A DNA stretch of 10,805 nt, taken from NCBI GenBank assembly GCA_043818215.1, contig JBDRGC010000108.1, positions 1 through 10,805 of the forward strand, written 5' to 3'. How positions within the stretch are numbered: the stretch's first letter is position 1; the number at the start of each line of letters is the position of its first letter. The DNA comes from JBDRGC01 sp043818215. Its GTDB lineage: Bacteria > Chloroflexota > Anaerolineae > Anaerolineales > UBA11858. This document shows, in pieces, positions 1 to 6,125 of the stretch. A program made the position numbers and the translations under genes. The notes below the pieces were generated by a model. It ran no database searches. It was not told the origin of the DNA and was given only the letters and a program-made list of their open reading frames with translations.

Positions 1-55
1 TTCTCTGCGTTCTCCGCGATAAGAGAGTTTTTTCAGTGCAGTCTTTCATATCATC
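1..55. other. Spacer downstream of the MFS gene
   Basis: This short stretch lies beyond the stop of the minus-strand MFS gene. It begins with a CTCTGCGTTCTCCGCG-type motif (positions 3-18), which resembles the short-period filler repeats seen in the other spacers of this window. A weak CTCT/AGAG pairing precedes a T-run at 28-33, but on the plus strand, so it is not a convincing terminator for the minus-strand gene. I see no coding potential. Confidence 0.3.
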
Positions 56-1270
56 TCAAAAATGAGGGACGGGGGGGTATTGAGATGATACGATTTTTCC
101 ATCTTGTGGCAACGCAAGAATCGCCGGGATCGATAACAGAGCTATGATGGCACTCCAAAAGTATACTGCTCTCAGCCCGATGGCGTCGCCCGCCATCCCA
201 ACGAGCAACATCGCCAGCGAGCGTATAAGAAACGACATGGATATGAACAAACCATTGCCAACCGCCCGATTGTTTGGAACGTGATCCTGTACCAAAGCCA
301 GGAACACTGGTCCAACTGAGATACCTGTAAAGCCCAAAATCAATAATACGGGGACGATCAACCAGCCTTCTACATTTAGAAAGGCCCAGGTAAAAAGTGA
401 CGAAACAACGGTCACAATGACAAGCACAGGTTTACGCCCCAATCGGTCGCTGATCGTACCGCTGATAAGCGCGCCTCCCACTCCGGCGAATTCCATGATG
501 GATAATGCAGCCCCGGCGATAAAGATGCTAAAACCTTCCGAATTCATAAATATCGGCAAGTAGGTGGTCAGGCTGACACTCATGAAACTGCGCAAGAAAA
601 TGATAATCGTCAGAGGCAGATAAAGACTTTTTAATTTGGGAACAATGCTGCGCAGGCTGCTGGGCTTCTCCGTCCGGCCAGGAGTATCTTTTAGACGCCA
701 GAGCAGGATCAAAGACGCGGCCCATCCCAAAACTGCAACGCGATAGAAACCATCCAATGACCAAACAGAGACCGCCCATACCGCCAGCAATGGCCCAAGT
801 GTACGGCCAAGTTCGCCGCCCGCCATGTAGAAGCTCATACCCCTCCCAATCCGCTTACCTGAGATTCGCCCCACCATAGCAGGAGCTGGCGCATGGAAGG
901 CCGCTACGCTGATCCCTGTCACGAACAGGATGGCTGCCAGGGAGAGGTAATCGGGAGCGAATCCTAAACCGCATATCAGGGTAGCTGTGACTGCGGGAGC
1001 AAAGATCACAAGATAACGCAGGCTGACTTTATCGGCCAAATAGCCAATGAAAGGATTGAGGATTGCCGGGATCTGCATGAAAGCAGTCAACGATCCAGCC
1101 ATGGTGAGAGATAATGACAATTTCTCGATGATCAACGGGAGAAGGGGAGCCACAAAAGCGGTGTACGTATCGTGGATGAAATGCGCTCCCGCGATGGCAA
1201 GCACTTGCGCGCCCTGAGATTTTCCATCTGAGGATGATTGTTCAATGGGTGTAGTATGGTGTGAGGTCAT
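56..1270 (-). CDS. MFS transporter, fosmidomycin-resistance (Fsr)-like
   Basis: The product is a 404-residue secondary transporter with about 12 membrane segments, expected in the inner membrane as a proton-coupled exporter. The N-terminal tail is hydrophilic (1-20). The first helix carries AHFIHD (29-34), and the sequence continues with GYLADKVSLR (76-85), a degenerate MFS motif A, then AFHAPAPAMVG (124-134) and a second motif A, SDRLGRK (274-280). The H..HD start and the AFHxPA motif resemble the Fsr branch of MFS; the substrate cannot be inferred. The frame stays open upstream to a TTG at 1357, but the ATG at 1270 is preceded by AAGGA at close spacing, whereas the upstream TTG and ATG (1342) lack a Shine-Dalgarno. 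The last codons run through a C7 homopolymer. It stands alone on this strand. Confidence 0.85.
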   Translation of the reverse strand: MTSHHTTPIEQSSSDGKSQGAQVLAIAGAHFIHDTYTAFVAPLLPLIIEKLSLSLTMAGSLTAFMQIPAILNPFIGYLADKVSLRYLVIFAPAVTATLICGLGFAPDYLSLAAILFVTGISVAAFHAPAPAMVGRISGKRIGRGMSFYMAGGELGRTLGPLLAVWAVSVWSLDGFYRVAVLGWAASLILLWRLKDTPGRTEKPSSLRSIVPKLKSLYLPLTIIIFLRSFMSVSLTTYLPIFMNSEGFSIFIAGAALSIMEFAGVGGALISGTISDRLGRKPVLVIVTVVSSLFTWAFLNVEGWLIVPVLLILGFTGISVGPVFLALVQDHVPNNRAVGNGLFISMSFLIRSLAMLLVGMAGDAIGLRAVYFWSAIIALLSIPAILALPQDGKIVSSQYPPVPHF

Positions 1271-1371
1271 AGATTCCTTATTCTTGCTTTGTGGAGCACA
1301 TAAATGATTTGCCGCCCACCAAAAGTGAGAATTGGGCGTCATTTGAGTTACGCACAAACAAAACTAAATTG

Positions 1372-1462
1372 TAAATGGTAAATGGTGAATTATAAATTGT
1401 AAATGATTGCAGCGATGTATTCACATCATCTGCAATTTACAATTCCATTTCACCCTGCATAA
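1372..1462. repeat. AT-rich imperfect inverted repeat upstream of the MFS gene
   Basis: The motif GTAAATGGTAAATGG is followed by ATTGTAAATGATTGCAG, and then by CTGCAATTTACAAT on the other side of a loop of about 17 bases (1413-1429). The arms pair except for a 2-base bulge (GA), and pairing continues loosely with AATGG and CCATT outside. It lies in the 5' region of the minus-strand MFS gene, so it could form a leader hairpin, or be one more filler palindrome of the kind found throughout these spacers. No function is assigned. Confidence 0.55.
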
Positions 1463-1579
1463 TTCAAATAACGCACTTTGGGGGGCAAAAAAACATTTAT
1501 GGATCAGATTAGCATTGCGCCGCACAAAGCCGGGATACGAAATTTGTAATAGTTCAGGCATTTGATGCAAGCGGGTTCG

Positions 1580-1680
1580 ATAGAACGCGGATGACGCGGA
1601 TTAAACGGATTTACGCGGATTCTTTAAAAAAATAATAAAATCCGCGTAAATCCGCCCGATCCGCGTAATCCGCGTTCTAT
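1580..1680. repeat. 42-bp imperfect palindrome (ACGCGGAT type)
   Basis: Two 42-base arms, 1580-1621 and 1639-1680, are inverted copies differing at 5 positions, separated by a 17-base A-rich loop. Within each arm the unit ACGCGGAT(T) recurs, so the element is both an inverted and an internally iterated repeat. It sits between the divergent MFS and membrane-protein genes. It resembles ACGCGGATTTACGCGGAT intergenic repeats that I recall from several bacterial phyla; that recollection is not verified here. The long stem could block transcription read-through in either direction, but no T-run follows directly. Confidence 0.8.
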
Positions 1681-1709
1681 TTCACCAGTGGGCTGAACAC
1701 TTACTATTT

Positions 1710-1738
1710 TTGCCATGTTCATGAACGGTTACTATACC
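1710..1738 (+). promoter_or_regulatory. Candidate sigma-70-type promoter with palindromic spacer
   Basis: TTGCCA (1710-1715) and TATACC (1733-1738) are separated by exactly 17 bases and lie about 70 bases upstream of the ATG of the plus-strand membrane protein. The spacer contains the perfect 10-bp palindrome GTTCATGAAC (1717-1726), which could be an operator. The -35 matches consensus at 5 of 6 positions, the -10 at 4 of 6. This is a motif match only. Confidence 0.35.
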
Positions 1739-1807
1739 GCGTCTCTGTGCGGGTATCAAGTCAAATCGTTTAATTCTCCCTGGTACTTCATCTGAAGACA
1801 GGGTAAA

Positions 1808-2629
1808 ATGCAAGTCATGCCCAAATCCCGACATTTCCCCAATCTAGATCGAATAAGCATACTGGCAGCTACAATTTTGCTGGCATATATTCTGACAGGA
1901 TTCGTCAGCCTGCCATCGCGAGAGCTATCCATGCAGCTTCCGGGGATATACCTGAGCATCCAACTCGATGTGCGGGAGGTCATTGCCATCTTGATCGCTG
2001 CGCTGACCGCCACGGGCGCCGACTGGCTTGTCCGTGAGCATCCGGCTCTCGAAGGGAAAAACACCTTTCAGCACTGGCTGCTCCCCGCCCTGACTGCCTG
2101 GGCTATTGGAACGATGTTGTATCAGCAACCTTTTGGGGTTCTCTGGTGGATTGTTTTCAGCATCGGGGGCCTGATATTGATTTTGGTATTGATCGCGGAG
2201 TATATTGTCGTTGACACTGAAGATATCCGCCACGTGCCAGCAACCATTGGCCTCACTGCGATCTCCTTTGCCCTGTACCTGACGCTGACGATCACAATTC
2301 GGGCCGCGCAAGTGCGATTATTTTTGCTGGTGCCAGCAATCTCGATAGCAATTGGCCTGACCTGCTTACGCACGCTTCACCTACGCCTGCGCGGGCAATG
2401 GGCCTTCGTTCAAACCGCCGTCATTGCACTAATCATCGGTCAAATTGCTGCGGCTCTCAATTACCTGCCATTGCGCCCCATTACGTTTGGGCTGGCACTA
2501 TTCGGCCCGGCCTACGCGCTCCCCAGTCTGGCCGGGAGCTTTTTGGAAGAAAAACCGTGGCAGGGAACTATCGTTGAACCGATCTTGGTCCTTTGCGTGG
2601 TGTGGGGAATTGCTCTGTGGATCCGGTAG
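1808..2629 (+). CDS. Multi-pass membrane protein of unknown function (possibly DUF5656-like)
   Basis: This 273-residue hydrophobic protein has about eight or nine predicted membrane helices (around 16-34, 57-74, 88-104, 110-133, 143-163, 168-186, 199-217, 222-242 and 254-272). Short charged loops such as WLVREHPALEGKN (73-85) and the acidic loop VDTEDIRH (135-142) separate them. The overall shape, with LVREHP after the second helix and a PAYALPSLAGSFLEEKPW stretch (234-251), recalls a Chloroflexota membrane family catalogued as DUF5656. I assign that from memory at moderate confidence, and no activity is known to me. The ATG at 1808 follows an AGGG at usable spacing; ATG 1817 is the alternative. 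A MITE-like repeat begins six bases after the stop codon. Confidence 0.7.
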   Translation: MQVMPKSRHFPNLDRISILAATILLAYILTGFVSLPSRELSMQLPGIYLSIQLDVREVIAILIAALTATGADWLVREHPALEGKNTFQHWLLPALTAWAIGTMLYQQPFGVLWWIVFSIGGLILILVLIAEYIVVDTEDIRHVPATIGLTAISFALYLTLTITIRAAQVRLFLLVPAISIAIGLTCLRTLHLRLRGQWAFVQTAVIALIIGQIAAALNYLPLRPITFGLALFGPAYALPSLAGSFLEEKPWQGTIVEPILVLCVVWGIALWIR

Positions 2630-2634
2630 CAGGG

Positions 2635-2816
2635 TATAGATGTTAAGATAATGTTTTTGACTCCGCTTACCCAGATGTCATTCCCCAAAGGGGACGATGT
2701 GCGAACCGACGCTTTTCGGTGAAGCAATCTCCTTCTCGCCAAGGATGAGATTGCTTCAGCGGTAAAGCTGCTTCGCAATGACAGGGTGAGTCTAAATCTT
2801 TTTCTGAAAGTCTATA
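2635..2816. mobile_element. MITE-like element, copy 1 (with TA flanks)
   Basis: This element of about 178 bp (2637-2814) is flanked by TA on both sides. Its ends form imperfect terminal inverted repeats of about 29 bases counted with the TA (2635-2663 and 2788-2816; 22 of 29 positions pair), beginning TATAGA and ending TCTATA. The core holds a perfect 11-bp inverted repeat, GAAGCAATCTC and GAGATTGCTTC. It shares nearly all its length with copy 2 at 3045, except that the segment after TGTCAT is replaced by a CCCCAAAGGGG hairpin. It encodes no protein. TA duplications and TAGA-type ends suggest mobilisation by an IS630/Tc1-mariner-like transposase acting in trans; that is inference. Confidence 0.75.
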
Positions 2817-2932
2817 GTAGATGACACAAATTATCTGCTTGTCATTATAGCTTGAGAATATGCAAATTGCAAAGGGTCTCTGGAACTACCGGGAATTTCG
2901 CGTGAACGGAGGTGAAAACGGGAGTTTTGAAT

Positions 2933-2938
2933 TATAAT
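2933..2938 (+). promoter_or_regulatory. Candidate -10 box (TATAAT) upstream of small ORF and aldolase
   Basis: A perfect TATAAT lies in an AT-rich stretch about 75 bases before a small ORF with a good ribosome-binding site (ATG 3013) and 405 bases before the aldolase ATG. No good -35 is present; the nearest is GTGAAA at 2912-2917, with a short 15-base spacer. If it is used, transcripts would run through the MITE-like insertion before reaching the aldolase. Confidence 0.3.
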
Positions 2939-3012
2939 AGTCTACGATTACAAAATACCGTTGTGTACGTCTTAACAGTATCGTCTCGATAAAAGATACA
3001 GGTGGTGGTCAG

Positions 3013-3277
3013 ATGGTAAGTGATAACCAAATCACCAAAGGCTCTATAGATGTTAAGATAATGTTTTTGACTCCGCTTACCCATATGTCATACCGCAAGG
3101 GTATACGCGTTGGTATTGCGAACCGACGCTTTTCGGTGAAGCAATCTCCTTCTCGCCAAGGATGAGATTGCTTCAGCGGTAAAGCTGCTTCGCAATGACA
3201 GGCTGAGTCTAAATCTTTTTCTGAAAGTCTCTAGCCGTTATCCGCGGCGGCGGGGACGCCATCGGGAGCATCTTTGA
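3013..3277 (+). pseudogene. Small Arg-rich ORF split by MITE-like copy 2
   Basis: An ATG at 3013 follows AGGTGG with a 7-base spacer and begins MVSDNQITKGS before the element interrupts it. Removing the 185-bp element and one TA restores an uninterrupted frame that continues SRYPRRRGRHREHL and stops with TGA at 3275-3277, giving a 25-residue peptide with six Arg and two His in its second half. In the present sequence the frame instead runs into the element and stops at 3163-3165 (50 codons). The restored product could be a leader peptide or a small basic protein; I do not recognise it. It ends 65 bases before the aldolase start. The good ribosome-binding site and exact frame restoration support a former coding role, but a short ORF can arise by chance. 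Confidence 0.45.
3045..3233. mobile_element. MITE-like element, copy 2 (with TA flanks)
   Basis: The element is 185 bp (3047-3231) with TA on each side; the left flank CTCTA and the right flank CTCTA match over five bases. It is nearly identical to copy 1 across both ends. The core can fold as a cloverleaf: an outer stem ATTGCGAA/TTCGCAAT (3115-3122 with 3189-3196), a small CCGA/TCGG hairpin (3123-3136), a perfect 11-bp hairpin (3138-3148 with 3164-3174) and a CAGC/GCTG hairpin (3174-3187). It lies in the leader region of the aldolase gene and splits a small ORF. Confidence 0.75.
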
Positions 3278-3342
3278 AATAGCTCGTCACTTACTTTATA
3301 ACCACTACCAAGATACGAACCCATACATAAAAAGGAGTCGAA

Positions 3343-4293
3343 ATGATCGTTACAACCAAAAAATTGTTTGAAACAGCTTATGGAAAGTACGCTATCGGGG
3401 CTTATAATATCAATAATCTCGAGCAAACCATGGGACTGTTTCGAGGGAATCTGGATAGCCAGGCACCCTTTATTCTTCAGATCAGCAAAGGAGCGCGGTC
3501 TTATACCCATAAAACCATGCTCGAAGGATTGATCCGCAGCGCCGACGAAATCTTCCCTGAGGCAGTGTTCGCAGTTCATCTGGACCACGGTGACGAAGAG
3601 ACTTGCTATGACTGCATCGATAGCGGTTTCTACAGTTCGGTTATGATCGATGCCAACCACGAAGATTTCGAAACCAACATAGCCATCACCAGGCGCGTTG
3701 TCGAGGCTGCTCACGCCAAGGGCGTCGTCGTCGAGGCGGAGTTGGGACAATTGGGCGGCGTCGAAGAGCACGTAAAAGTCGATGATGCCGATGCCAAATT
3801 GACCGATCCCGATCAGGCCAAAGAATTCGTGGCCCGCACCGGGGTCGACTCCCTGGCCTGCGCTATCGGCACCAGTCACGGCGCTTTCAAATTCACCGGC
3901 ACACAAGGGCTGCGTTTCGACGTCCTCAAAGAAATCCAGGATCGCCTCCCCGGTTTCCCGCTGGTAATGCACGGTTCCAGTTCGGTACCTCAGGAAGAGG
4001 TCGCTCGCATCAACGCCGCTGGTGGCAAAATCTTGGGCGCCAAAGGTGTGGATGCCAATCAATTCGCTGAAGCCGCTACCCTGGGCGTTACCAAGATCAA
4101 TATCGACACCGATGGCCGTCTAGTTTGGACGCGCGTACTTCGCGAATTCTTTCTCGAAAAGCCTGAAAACTTCGATCTGCGTCCCCCCGGAAAAGCGTTT
4201 ATGGCAGCTTATGCCAAATTCATCGCCGAGAAGAACGTGTACCTGGGCAGCGCGGGACAGCTTGAGGACGTCCGCAGATTGCTGGCTGGGTAG
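3343..4293 (+). CDS. fba: Class II fructose-bisphosphate aldolase (ketose-bisphosphate aldolase family)
   Basis: The enzyme is a zinc-dependent cytosolic aldolase that reversibly splits fructose-1,6-bisphosphate to DHAP and glyceraldehyde-3-phosphate in glycolysis and gluconeogenesis. Family landmarks in its 316 residues are YNINNLEQ (21-28), HLDHG (79-83) with the catalytic Asp81 and first zinc ligand His82, EAELGQLGG (131-139), GTSHGAFKF (176-184) with ligand His179, VMHGSSSVP (208-216) with ligand His210, and the phosphate-binding KINIDTDGR (251-259). By spacing it follows the GatY/KbaY-like short class. It is about 30 residues longer than KbaY, mostly through a C-terminal extension (RPPGKAFMAAY onward). 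AAGGAG lies 7 bases before the ATG. Tagatose-bisphosphate specificity cannot be excluded. A G-rich tandem array begins 7 bases after the stop. Confidence 0.93.
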   Translation: MIVTTKKLFETAYGKYAIGAYNINNLEQTMGLFRGNLDSQAPFILQISKGARSYTHKTMLEGLIRSADEIFPEAVFAVHLDHGDEETCYDCIDSGFYSSVMIDANHEDFETNIAITRRVVEAAHAKGVVVEAELGQLGGVEEHVKVDDADAKLTDPDQAKEFVARTGVDSLACAIGTSHGAFKFTGTQGLRFDVLKEIQDRLPGFPLVMHGSSSVPQEEVARINAAGGKILGAKGVDANQFAEAATLGVTKINIDTDGRLVWTRVLREFFLEKPENFDLRPPGKAFMAAYAKFIAEKNVYLGSAGQLEDVRRLLAG

Positions 4294-4299
4294 GAAGGG

Positions 4300-4420
4300 G
4301 CAGGAGGCAGGAGGCAGAGGGGCAGGAGGCAGGAGGCAGGAGGCAGGAGGCAGAGGGGCAGGAGGCAGGAGGCAGGAGGCAGAGGGGCAGGAGGCAGGAG
4401 GCAGAGGGGCAGGGGAGCGG
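4300..4420. repeat. Hierarchical G-rich tandem repeat array
   Basis: From 4301 the plus strand is built from two units, the 7-mer CAGGAGG and the 8-mer CAGAGGGG. They are arranged as 2, 4, 3 and 2 copies of the 7-mer, each block closed by one 8-mer, ending in CAGGGGAGCGG. The array is almost pure purine apart from one C per unit. It creates spurious long ORFs rich in Pro, Ser, Cys and Leu on the minus strand. It begins immediately after the aldolase gene, so it lies in that transcript's 3' region. The runs of GG could support G-quadruplex or R-loop structures. Confidence 0.95.
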
Positions 4421-4452
4421 TGTGTTGTACTGAGGATATTTTCCAAAAAATG

Positions 4453-4510
4453 AGAGGTAGGGGACTGCGAAATGCGCCGCATACGGCACATTTCGCAGTC
4501 CCCTACCTCT
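4453..4510. repeat. 27-bp hairpin, possible transcription terminator
   Basis: Perfect 22-base arms (4453-4474 and 4489-4510) are followed inward by one C-A mismatch and four further pairs (GCCG/CGGC) around a CATA loop. On the minus strand the stem is followed after two bases by six T residues (the A-run 4445-4450), as expected for an intrinsic terminator of minus-strand transcripts such as that of the kinase gene ending at 4923. On the plus strand it is followed only by TTTATAATG, so it is a weaker terminator for the aldolase. The near-perfect long stem is also compatible with a palindromic mobile repeat. Confidence 0.7.
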
Positions 4511-4537
4511 TTATAATGCTTGATGGTACTCAAATCA

Positions 4538-4550
4538 GGCAATACCGCAA
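4538..4550. repeat. Left arm of a distant 13-bp inverted repeat
   Basis: GGCAATACCGCAA at 4538-4550 recurs inverted, with one mismatch, as TTGCGGTACTGCC at 4907-4919. The pair brackets the whole repeat-filled spacer between the hairpin and the kinase gene, including MITE-like copy 3. It may mark the ends of a larger inserted unit, or it may be chance. Confidence 0.3.
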
Positions 4551-4625
4551 AAGGCGCATATTATCTGACGGCAGACCATCGACAACAGACCGCCAAAATC
4601 GGGCAATTGGAGATAGATCACCCCC

Positions 4626-4673
4626 CCCCGAATGAATTCGGGGACTGTTATTGAAAACATGCTAAAGCATGTT
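4626..4673. repeat. Two short perfect palindromic hairpins
   Basis: CCCCGAAT-GA-ATTCGGGG (4626-4643) and AACATGCT-AA-AGCATGTT (4656-4673) are each 8-bp perfect stems with a 2-base gap, following a run of nine C residues. The right arm of the second overlaps the first recognisable bases of MITE-like copy 3 (4669), so these hairpins mark the point where that copy diverges from its relatives. No promoter or T-run adjoins them. Confidence 0.6.
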
Positions 4674-4879
4674 GCGATAATATTTTTGACTCCGCTTACC
4701 CAGATGTCATACCGCAAGGGTATACCCGTTGGTATTGCGAACCGACGCTTTTCGGTGAAGCAATCTCCTTCTTGCCAAGGATGAGATTGCTCACCTGCAC
4801 TGCACCAAACGCAGTGCGGTGCAAGTGTCAGCGGTAAAACTGCTTCGCACACTTGTCCCTTTGGAAATGACAGGCTGAG
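4669..4879. mobile_element. MITE-like element, copy 3 (degenerate, with insertions)
   Basis: From ATGTTGCGATAAT to GACAGGCTGAG this segment aligns with copies 1 and 2 but lacks both terminal TAGA ends. It carries two internal insertions: 36 bases at 4792-4827, which themselves form a GCACTGC/GCAGTGC hairpin with flanking CACC/GGTG, and 16 bases at 4850-4865. The CAAGTG closing the first insertion is complementary to the CACTTG opening the second, so together they add a new stem around the conserved CAGCGGTAAA segment. Confidence 0.7.
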
Positions 4880-4903
4880 ATGTCGGTCGGCGGTCGGCGG
4901 TTA
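4880..4903. repeat. CGGTCGG short tandem array
   Basis: A short run of GTCGGTCGG and CGGTCGGCGG units lies between MITE-like copy 3 and the 3' end of the kinase gene. It is similar in type to the GTCGGTCGTCGG run at 6926-6954 that encodes the end of the AAA+ ATPase gene. Confidence 0.7.
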
Positions 4904-4906
4904 GTG

Positions 4907-4919
4907 TTGCGGTACTGCC
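4907..4919. repeat. Right arm of a distant 13-bp inverted repeat
   Basis: TTGCGGTACTGCC is the inverted partner, with one mismatch, of 4538-4550. It ends three bases before the kinase stop codon. Confidence 0.3.
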
Positions 4920-4922
4920 AAA

Positions 4923-6125
4923 TTAATCTATTTCTGCAGCCAGAGCGTCATTGTCCACTTTCACGAAGATCGTGAACTTGCTACCTTTGCCCGGCAGGCC
5001 TTCGCTTTCGACTTCGATTATACCGCCGTGCTGCTTGATGACCTGATTGGTGATTGCCAGACCTAACCCCAAACCACCGAACAACTCATCACCGACCTCC
5101 TCGACATGGAAGAAGCGGTCGAAAATATAGGGCAGTGCATTTTCGGGGATACCGACACCCTGATCGCTAATGCTCACTTTGACGTATTGCTCATCTCCTT
5201 CGATTGTGATCCGCACATCGCCGCCCGCGGGGCTGAATTTAATGGCGTTGTCCAGCACCATCGTAACCGCGCGTTCGAGGCTTTTGAAATGCCCCGGAAC
5301 CAGTGACAAGTCAGGGGCAATATCCAAATGTAACCGAATATTGCCTCGTTCGGCTTGCTTTTTTATCGCCTCCACTGAAGAAAAGACAACTTCTCTCATA
5401 TCAGTGAGATGCATCTCTGGCAAAACCAGCTCAACCTCTTGCAAGAACAAAATATCATTGACCAGTGAGATAATTTGCTGCACATTGCGCGCTACAGTAT
5501 CTAATGCTATATGCAGCGTTTCTCCTTCGAGTGAACTTTTGCGGGCCATTTCTAGAAATCCGCTGGCAGCTGTCAAGGGGGTGCGTAATTCGTGGGCGAT
5601 GGTTGTGAGAAATTCACGGCGGGCGAATTCTTCCTGGGCCAGGCGCTGATAGGCTGCGGCCAACTCGCCAGCCTTGAGACGCAAGTCTTCGATAGCCATA
5701 TCGTCGTTCTCTCGCAAACGCCGGCTGACCTCTTTCACCATTGCCAAAGAAACAGATGAACTATTCCGTAACAAGCTGTCGAATGCTTTCTTGTGAATGC
5801 TGAGTACTATGGTTGGAATTATGGTTGTGACCGTTGCGGCGCGCGGGGCATTGTGGATGAGGCCCATTTCCCCAAAAAAGTCACCCGGTTCGAGGTGTTT
5901 GAGCAGCCGCGTTTCATCATCGTTGATTACCTTCGTGACCTTGACTCTGCCATTCAATATTATGTAAAACGCGTCTTCGATGGTATTTTCTTTGCAGAGC
6001 ACAACACCCGGCGGGTGTGACTGCACCTCACCTATGGAAACCATATTTTCTGCCTCACACTCTGGAATACCAGGGAAAGCACTCTGAAGAATTTCACGGG
6101 CGGCATTTTTTTGAGGGGTCATCAT
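4923..6125 (-). CDS. Soluble sensor histidine kinase with N-terminal cNMP-binding domain
   Basis: This 400-residue cytosolic protein has no membrane segment. Residues 13-140 form a cyclic-nucleotide-binding beta-barrel, with PGDFFGEMGL (80-89) and NAPRAATV (92-99) as the phosphate-binding cassette, keeping Glu86 and Arg95. A helical linker (140-170) leads to a HisKA domain with FLTTIAHELRTPL (172-184) and phosphoacceptor His178. The HATPase domain shows LDNAIKFSP (291-299), DQGVGIP (321-327), IFDRFF (334-339) and GLGLGLAI (351-358). It should autophosphorylate in response to a bound ligand, perhaps a cyclic nucleotide, and pass phosphate to an unlinked regulator; none is encoded nearby. The first ATG (6125) overlaps the rsmD TGA as ATGA. 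AGGAG is better spaced (6 bases) for the second ATG at 6122, so the start could be one codon later. It is translationally coupled to rsmD. Confidence 0.9.
   Translation of the reverse strand: MMTPQKNAAREILQSAFPGIPECEAENMVSIGEVQSHPPGVVLCKENTIEDAFYIILNGRVKVTKVINDDETRLLKHLEPGDFFGEMGLIHNAPRAATVTTIIPTIVLSIHKKAFDSLLRNSSSVSLAMVKEVSRRLRENDDMAIEDLRLKAGELAAAYQRLAQEEFARREFLTTIAHELRTPLTAASGFLEMARKSSLEGETLHIALDTVARNVQQIISLVNDILFLQEVELVLPEMHLTDMREVVFSSVEAIKKQAERGNIRLHLDIAPDLSLVPGHFKSLERAVTMVLDNAIKFSPAGGDVRITIEGDEQYVKVSISDQGVGIPENALPYIFDRFFHVEEVGDELFGGLGLGLAITNQVIKQHGGIIEVESEGLPGKGSKFTIFVKVDNDALAAEID

Noticed and set aside
1271..1357. N-terminal extension of the MFS protein from TTG 1357
   Set aside because: It lacks a Shine-Dalgarno and family-like sequence, whereas ATG 1270 has AAGGA directly upstream.
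3115..3196. Cloverleaf-like fold considered as a tRNA
   Set aside because: Stem lengths do not fit, there is no T-arm GTTCRA or CCA end, and the sequence is part of a dispersed repeat.
3238..4062. 274-codon minus-strand frame opposite the aldolase
   Set aside because: It is the antisense shadow of a strongly conserved class II aldolase; the product shows no domain and its start lies inside the aldolase gene.
4300..4420. Possible CRISPR array
   Set aside because: The units are 7-8 bases with no spacers and no cas genes are present; it is a simple tandem array.
4120..4542. Long open frames rich in Pro, Ser, Cys and Leu across the G-rich array on both strands
   Set aside because: They exist only because the 7- and 8-base units lack stop codons; they overlap the aldolase 3' end and have no ribosome-binding site or family resemblance.
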